Shown here: positions 56,974 through 64,000 of the stretch, piece by piece
Numbering within the stretch: the first letter of the stretch is position 1
Layout: the number at the start of each line of letters is the position of its first letter
Assembly (NCBI RefSeq): GCF_965363235.1
Contig: NC_134839.1
Coordinates: 58,681,560-58,745,559, forward strand
Direction: 5' to 3'
Length of the DNA stretch: 64,000 nt
From: Mytilus galloprovincialis
Lineage: Eukaryota; Mollusca; Bivalvia; Mytilida; Mytilidae
The notes under the pieces: generated by a model
The model's input: only the letters and a program-made list of their open reading frames with translations
The model's database searches: none
Told to the model about the DNA's origin: nothing
Program-made: the position numbers and the translations under genes

Positions 56974-59900
56974 ATGTACTGTACAAAGTTGATGACACCG
57001 GCCAGTAGATGCATGGTGAGTTTTGTAAAGCTTAAGGAGAATGAATTTGATGTATATACAAGGAAATATAGTGGTTATTTGTGTATATTTTCATGTTTTA
57101 ACAAGCGTTTATACAGGTGTAAGACTGCAATTGATCCATATATATTTAGTAGTTTGTTTGATGTTACCAGTGAACTTTTGATTTTACAAATCAAGAGCAA
57201 CATTTATTGAATTCGTAACTTATTAACCAACTTCAAATTTATCATATAACGCAACAAGGGAGTTGAGAAAAATGTATATTTATAATGTCATTGTGGCGAC
57301 CTTTGACCTGTCATTTCCAAAAATGACTTGATTAATTACTGTTATTAATTAACATTTTTCAAAATTATGTATTATGCTTAACTGTCTTAACAAGTTTTGC
57401 AATTAAATCTCTGAAATTGTGAGAAAGTTGAGATTCTCCATAAACTTGTTTCACTGCAAATGATGCATCTGTCCTTCAAGGACATTGAATTGAGAGTTGT
57501 ACACAATAATACAAGTATCAGTGTAATACATTGGTAGAATAGCATCCAGTGGCTAAATTACTGAAGGTTATTTCATTAAATTTAGTTGGGATGCTTTTAA
57601 AATTTTCAAGGTTGTTGTGAAGGACTCTTTGGCCAAACCAAATATTTTTGTTTATCACAAGTATATTTTTTCAACTGATGTACTGAAAGACGAGATACAT
57701 AGACTGGTTTGATTAAAATTTACTCCTGGTCTCGTGTCCAAAAGAAATACTTTGCACACATGCAATATCGGCCAGTACTCTGAAAGTGTTCAACCTGAAA
57801 TGAGTAATGAGTAGTACAACAGTCTCACTGTCTGCACCAAAACCTTTTTCAACTACTCTGAAGACCAATATTCTGACATTTTTCTTGTTGGTCAAATTTT
57901 GCAAAAAAAACTAGTCCAAATGAAATTTTACTAGTCTTGGGCATCGGACTAGAGGCTAATTTAACCTTGCAGACTGGTACAGATTATCGGTACGTTCATT
58001 GTAGAGAAGAAACATGACTATTCGTTCGTCAGATCTATTTGTTTAGTACATTGTAGGTGAGGAACAGTTCAGATTAAACTGCATAGAAATCATTAATGCG
58101 TTCTTGTGTTATTTCATTTTAAATGAAATGCATATTCATTTTTGATTTATAGTACATTTTTTAATTCATTGTAGTACCAAGTCTTCAAACTCTTCATAAG
58201 ATATTTAAATGTGAAATTTTTCATTTTACAGGTTGCAGGTCGCGTTTTAGCCAGACCTTTAAGCAGCGCAGCCGTTTCACAAAACCAGGAGGTATGTTAA
58301 ATGTAAATTTACAATAACTAATGATCTGATTTGTGTCCATGTCCCAGGACTACCTTTAAAAATAATATTAAATGATTAAAAACAGGAAATTTTGTGATGG
58401 ATAGCAGTGATATTGTTTGCCTTAAATTACTGGAGAATAAAGGCTTTTTTCCCCTGGAGAGGAATCCCAATTTGAAAAAAAAAATGGCTTAAAATTATTC
58501 CCAAAAAGACAACTTTTTTCCCAAACAGTGCAGTCAAGTAGTTATTGTGCATGAATACAAACTATAAAACACTCATTTAAACATTTTTCATGCCTAAAAA
58601 TGACTATGTACAGATTTGAGGGTCTATTTATGTATCATCACTGACAATAAGGGCTCTTATTTCAAATGAGGGTTTACCTCTTGAAAGGGGATCTGCATAT
58701 TGAAGTTCCAGTCAAATTCATGGTTTATTATAAATTTCCCAATTTGAAAAAGGGTAGAGGTAGTTTTGAAAAAAGCCAACAATAACACAGGATAGTTAGA
58801 CACATCAAAATAAAATATTGAGCAAGAAGATAAATATTATGCAAGATGTTATAAAATCTAAATCATCTAAAATGATTTTTTTTTTAATAATTTGATTTCC
58901 ATATATTTCAAGAGCTTAGGCAGTGATTAATCTAGATAGTATTACAGTTGTTTATATACATTTACAACTTAGTTTATTTATTTTATTTTGTACATTTTTG
59001 TAGGTAGCACCAAGGAGTAGTCTATCTGCTTATAGTGGTTTGTCTGGTCAAAGTATTGTTCCAGTAAACTCAAATTTTTCACCAATCATTAATCAGGTAA
59101 TTTGATATGTGTTATTGTAACGTGTACAAAAACAGTCTTTGTTTTACTCTAAATTTATAATAAGTCTTGTTCTTTTTACCCTGTAATGAGATTTTTTTCT
59201 TTTTTTTTTCTCGCGAAAACCTGGATAGAGGCTTTAATATATTGAGCTATACAAGATACACAAATTGTCAACCAGTTTGAGATCATCAAGGCCACTCATT
59301 ATATGAGTTATTGTTCTTCAATGACAGTTTGTCTCCTATGAAGTGAAAGTGGCAAGACTTGAGCATGCTGTTTGCTGCATCTTTTACATCAACAATGTGA
59401 AAGTTTGTGATGGACTAGTTTCAGGGGATCCACTGATTGGAGAATAATATTTGATATGTGTTTATATTGTGCCTGTAGTTATATTCTATTGACAAATTTT
59501 TATAAGACCGCAAAAAAATTAAAAAAATTAGTCGTATATTGGTATCACGTTGTCGTCATTCAATGACGAATGGTTTCCGGACAATAACTTTAGTATAAGT
59601 AAAAAGAAATCAATAAAATTTTAACACAAAAGTAAGGTTGGGATTGATTTTTGGGGTTATGGTCCAAATGGTTTAGGATTAAGGGCCCCAAAACAAGCGT
59701 ATATCTAGTTTCAGGACAATAAGTTGTGTATGAGTATTTCAATTGCTCTGAAATTATACCACAATGTTCATACCAATAAGTAGAAGGTTGGGATTTATAT
59801 TAAGTGTTATGGGGCAAACAGTCTAGGAATTAATAGCCAAAAACGTTTTTTTGTAGTTTCGGGACAATAACTTGTGTATTACTGAATGGATAACTCTTGA

Positions 59901-62405
59901 CTACACTGTTCCATATACATGTAATGTAGGGAAGGATTGGATTCAGTTTGGGAGTAATATCCCTGAACATTGAGCTATAAGGGGCCAAAAAGAAGCATTT
60001 TTCTAGTTAGCAGACAATTGTATAAATCTCTCTGAAATTATACCACAAGTTTCCATACTACAAAGGGATGGTTATGGGGGTTATGGATCAAATCATTAAG
60101 CAATTAGGGACAAATAGGGGGAAAACAAGGGTTTTTTTCTGGTTAAAGGATAAGTAGGACAATTTAAAAGCAGTGGAAGGGAGGTAAATCAATTGAAATT
60201 TAAATAATACAGTAATATATATGTTTGATTACTTGACTACCTCCCTTACACTGCTTTAAATGAGAAGTTATTGTTGCCAACTCCATTAGAAATTTGAATT
60301 GGGATTATTTTTGGATAAAGGGAACAGGGGAAGTGAAAAAAATGGGGAGGGGGGATAAAAAATTTCCGATTTCAGAAATTAAGAATTTTTCTTCAAAATT
60401 TTTTTTTTTTGAGAGGATTAATATTCAACTGCATAATGTATTGCTTAAAAGCAAAAAAAAAAAGTTAGGTTCATTAGACCACATTCATTCTGTGTCAGAA
60501 ACTTTTGCTGTGTCAACTATTTAATCACAATCCAAATTTAGAGCTGTTTTAAGCTTGAATATTGTGTCCATACTTGCCCTAACTGTTCAGGGTTCTATCT
60601 CTGCAGTCGTTTAAAGCTGCTCCCTGCAGAGCATCTGGTTGTTTTATAGTTTAAAATAGTTTACACACTGGTTTGTGGTTATGCAGTTAAGGGGGAACCT
60701 CTAACTGTTGGTATGGTGTGTGTTTTGCAGTTGCATTTGCACATCTCTTATCCATGGTGATTATTTTGCCACCACTGACTTATATGTTATGTGATTTTAC
60801 ATGCAAGTAAACCATAAGGTGACTAAGGTCATGTCAAAATGAACCACTAATGGTAGCCAATGATATTTGGTATACGGTTAAATTAACATCTGCACTTTCC
60901 ATTTCAATGGAGATTATATTGCCTAGACCCTCAATCATGGATAATTAATTTCGAAATGTTTACATGTTAAAAGGGTGAGCAAATAGTTTTATTTTTCTAG
61001 TCTAATTTAAATGAGCGAAAAGAGTCAACTTCGATAGTTCTTGTTGAGAAATGACAAAACAGTCAATGGGGTGGAAAATGCTAGTAGAAACACCAGTATT
61101 CTTTTAGGCCTAATCAAAGAAATTTTCATGGGGGTCAAAAACAAATTTATACAGTAACTTTTAGATCTTCAGATTTGTTTGAAAATGATTAAAAACAATA
61201 TTTTTAAAACAGTGAAAATGCTTTGCAAGAATTTATGTTATTATGAATTGGTGTTTTTTAAATAAATTTCAGATTAGAAATTTCCAGACTAGTGCATCAA
61301 GAAAAGATATTGATCAGGCTGCCAAATATATTGGTGCTGGAGCTGCCACAGTAGGAGCAGCAGGCTCAGGTAATAATTGTATTCTGTAGTTTATGAAATT
61401 CTCTTTGATCACTATCCTAAAGATGAAATATAGGCCTAGACAGGTTTGGGCTTTGTAATATGGATAAGCATGTAGACTATAATGATATTAAACAACTCTT
61501 TCCTAACAAGATTCATGCCTAAGACTGCTGATGATGAGTCCTTGTTTACTGGAAGCTGCATACCTCTTTTATATTTCCTGTTGAAAAACATCGGAAACAC
61601 AATTTATCTTTGTTTTTTTGCCTGGAAGAAAGTCCAAACACGAAACTTCTATTTGTTGAAAACTGTGTCAAAAATTTAAGTGTTGGGTGAAAGATGAATT
61701 TCGTGAATAGTATGTATTTCAATGCTGAAAATAGCAGCTTTTTTTGAATTTTTTTTTCACACAAAATATTCATTACAATATAATGAAGACATAAATAACT
61801 ACAGTTAATTTTTTAATTATATTTGGGTTCAGAATTATAATCGATGAAATCACTAGCTACTGAAAATCTTGAGGTGGATCAATGGTGGAATTCTCAGTTT
61901 TAAGATTTCATTAAAATTGACGGAAGACGAAAACTGCTCATCACGTAAGGAATTACATAGTGGAATATAAACCTGCTCCAACATGTTGGACATAATTAAA
62001 TATACTAACTTCCTATATACTAATAGATGGTATGCAAAATGCACATGAAATTAAGGGGTACTACAAACATGTTAAAATAAACGTGCAATTTTTGAGAGAG
62101 AGAAAATAGAAAGAAGTTAAACTTTGACCATCCCCCAACGTAATAATTAATCAATAGCTTTCTGCTCCCTAATGATGCTTTATTTCCTAGAATCACCTTA
62201 ATTCATTTGAATACATGAATATTTTTATTTTGTAATTTCAGGGGCAGGAATTGGAAATGTATTTGGAGCATTGGTAGTAGGATATGCAAGAAACCCATCA
62301 CTCAAACAAGCATTGTTTTCCTATGCTATTTTAGGATTTGCTTTGTCTGAAGCTATGGGACTTTTCTGTATTATGGTAGCCTTCATGATCTTGTTTGCTC
62401 TTTAA
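56974..62405 (+). CDS. ATP5MC: ATP synthase F0 subunit c, mitochondrial precursor
   Basis: Five coding exons: 56,974-57,015, 58,232-58,291, 59,004-59,096, 61,273-61,369 and 62,242-62,405. All have GT/AG borders and consistent phases, giving 151 residues. The first 76 form a presequence rich in Arg, Ser and Ala ([27 protein letters not shown]) for import into mitochondria. The mature 75 residues begin [17 protein letters not shown] and form the two-helix hairpin of the c-ring. The conserved polar loop is ARNPSLKQ. The proton-carrying Glu58 is in [11 protein letters not shown], and Lys43 in SLKQ is the residue trimethylated in animals. The protein rotates with the ring in the inner membrane to couple proton flow to ATP synthesis. 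The start is the first ATG in its exon. No defects are seen. Introns hold tandem repeats and a small MITE. Confidence 0.97.
59490..60410 (+). repeat. Degenerate tandem repeat in ATP5MC intron
   Basis: About four diverged units of roughly 150 bp, each with TTTC-GGACAATAA-TTGTGTAT, CTGAAATTATACCACA, AAGGTTGGGATT and GGGGTTATGG. Same family as 47,480-48,100 in opposite orientation. The trailer GGGGAAGTGAAAAAAATGGG follows the small MITE. Confidence 0.6.
60162..60261. mobile_element. Small foldback MITE in the array
   Basis: Arms ATTTAAAAGCAGTGGAAGGG plus AGGTAAATCAA and the inverted TACCTCCCTTACACTGCTTT plus AAAT. About 100 bp, inserted in the tandem repeat. Confidence 0.7.
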
Positions 62406-62870
62406 TGTAGACTTTGGCATAAGAGTGTTTGTTGATATATAAAAAAATAGATTGAAAAAATATTGTTGAGTGCTATCAGTGATCTTTTGATCAAAACATC
62501 ATGTACAAATGTACAAAAAGACCAATTACCACTCAGTGGAACAAGTTTTGTAAATTATTAAATCTTAAAACTTACATTTGATATTTTGTTAGTGGTTGTA
62601 CTTGAATAAACTGTCAAGGATTTTGTAGTCATCAAACAGAAATGTTTTGATCAGTTGAATATTTTTGTTGCCTGAATCAGGTCCTAGTGAGACTTGATAT
62701 TGTATTTATAATGACAATTGACTGCTTTCCATTGAACTTATTCATGAAAGTCAGCAGGGTTTCTGTGTATATTACTTGGTAATAGCCCTGTCCAATAACA
62801 AGTTTAAAATCTTCAGGTAAATCTGAGCTCCAAAAACTGTTCTTCGTATTCATTAATAAACCTCCTTATT
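62406..62870 (+). other. ATP5MC: ATP5MC 3' UTR with candidate poly(A) signals
   Basis: Two AATAAA hexamers follow the stop: 62,605-62,610 and 62,855-62,860. Either could end the transcript. No coding sequence is seen between. Confidence 0.6.
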
Positions 62871-62979
62871 TACTATTTAGGGCCAAAAAAATCAAAACTC
62901 AATTTCAGTCAATCCAGTTTTCTATCTGTTCGAATCTGTGCATTAACCTTTACAATTTGAATCCATATAATCTTGTATT

Positions 62980-63860
62980 ATTGTTTGCCATATTGGGGGC
63001 ATCAAGTTTCCCCTTGTCCTTCTGTAAGTTCCAAAATTGTTATGGAATACATTGAAAAGCTTTCAAAAGATGTCTTGCTTGCAAATGTTTTTAACTAGAT
63101 TTTCAAAAATAAAATTGGTTAATGATTTTGGGATATACAGTCCGTTTCACTAAAAAACTTTAAATAAATCTTGTCAATTTTTTTGGTGAAACTAACTCCT
63201 GTTCTCCAACTTTAGTTTGCCTCAACCAAATGTTATGAAACTTAAACACAATGCTTATTACCACAAGACATGGACCGAGTTTGAATTTTGGTGGCGTAAC
63301 TTTAACTGTTCGAGTTGTGCCCTATTCAAATTTGAAAATGGCTGAATTTCTCGTTTGTTCTCTTTCTTCGGTTTACCGCAACCAAAAGTTATGAAACTTG
63401 TACACAATGCTTATTAACACAAAACACAGATCAAGTTTGAATCTCAGTGGTGTCGCTTTTACAGTTAAAAGAGTGATGCCCCTTTACAAATGGAAAAATT
63501 GCTGAATTTTCCTTTCCTTTCGCCTATCTTGTTTGCCTCAAACAAATGTTATGAAACTTATACATAATGCTTATTACCACAAAACACAGATCAAGTTCGA
63601 AGTATGGTGGTGTTACATTTACTGTTCTAGAGTGATTTCACTTGACAAATGGGGAAAAAATACTGAATTTTTCATTTCTGTTCTCTTCAACTCTTACTGA
63701 GTTTGCCTCAATCAAATATGAAACGTATACACAAAACAGATTCAGTACAAATATGGGTAGCGTAGCTTTATAACATGGAAGAAGTGGCATCTTGTTCCCA
63801 ATATATTTAATTTCTATATTGAGTTATTTCCCTTTGAACAGAATAGTGTTAAATAATCTG
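62980..63860 (+). repeat. Tandem array of about 160-bp units
   Basis: Units are marked by GTTTGCCTCAACCAAATGTT at 63,215, 63,371, 63,531 and 63,701 (156-170 bp). Each also carries TATGAAACTTATACACAATG and CACAAAACACAGATCAAGTT. A leading degenerate unit may begin near 62,980. No microsatellite or tail is seen before the window end. Confidence 0.8.
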
Positions 63861-64000
63861 ATGGGTGTTATTTTCTATGTCATTTGGACTTATTTATATT
63901 ATGAGTAATTACCCTTTCTTATATATGTCCTTGGCTGATACTAACAATGAACTTTGATTTGTGAATAATGGTTCATGATGGGTAGATGTCCGATTTCCAA

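Overview
The window is AT-rich, intron-bearing eukaryotic DNA. Its dispersed repeats, its tandem arrays joined to ACGG-type microsatellites, and its Penelope-like and LINE families point to a bivalve, most likely a mussel of the Mytilus group. I recognised the repeats from memory, not from a search.

Two host genes can be supported, both in the right third. A JAZF1-like C2H2 zinc-finger gene runs on the minus strand from its start codon at 56,497 to its stop at 39,698. The nuclear gene for mitochondrial ATP synthase subunit c (ATP5MC) runs on the plus strand from 56,974 to 62,405. They are head to head across about 0.2 kb, so a bidirectional promoter is likely. JAZF1 introns have absorbed a Penelope-like element, a composite DNA element, a 2.8 kb TTAA-type element and several tandem arrays.

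The left 56% is intergenic and is mostly layered transposons. The main structure is at 1-10,620. An 8,255-bp DNA transposon (2,078-10,332, ISL2EU/IS4EU-like) has 16-bp terminal inverted repeats and an AT target duplication. It carries two converging genes: an intact SAP-SWIM-YqaJ nuclease-PHD gene on the plus strand, and a THAP plus DDE transposase gene on the minus strand with one stop and one frameshift. It sits inside an exon of a HARBI1-like (PIF/Harbinger) transposase gene, whose two halves rejoin in frame once the insert and one AT are removed. A LINE running off the left window edge sits in the following intron of that Harbinger gene.

Further right come CR1/Jockey-like LINE fragments (11.7-13.3 kb and 21.5-22.3 kb), a 2.4 kb TTAA element whose empty site survives in an inverted paralogue at 21.0 kb, a 2.1 kb Harbinger-type element, a pearl-like element with four 169-bp repeats, and a 5'-truncated L1/Tx1-like LINE with target duplications. 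After these are a long-TIR element full of GATGATCGTAACT motifs and further tandem arrays of about 160 or 502 bp units. Many termini were delimited by pairing inverted ends with target duplications. Superfamily names without a transposase are inference.
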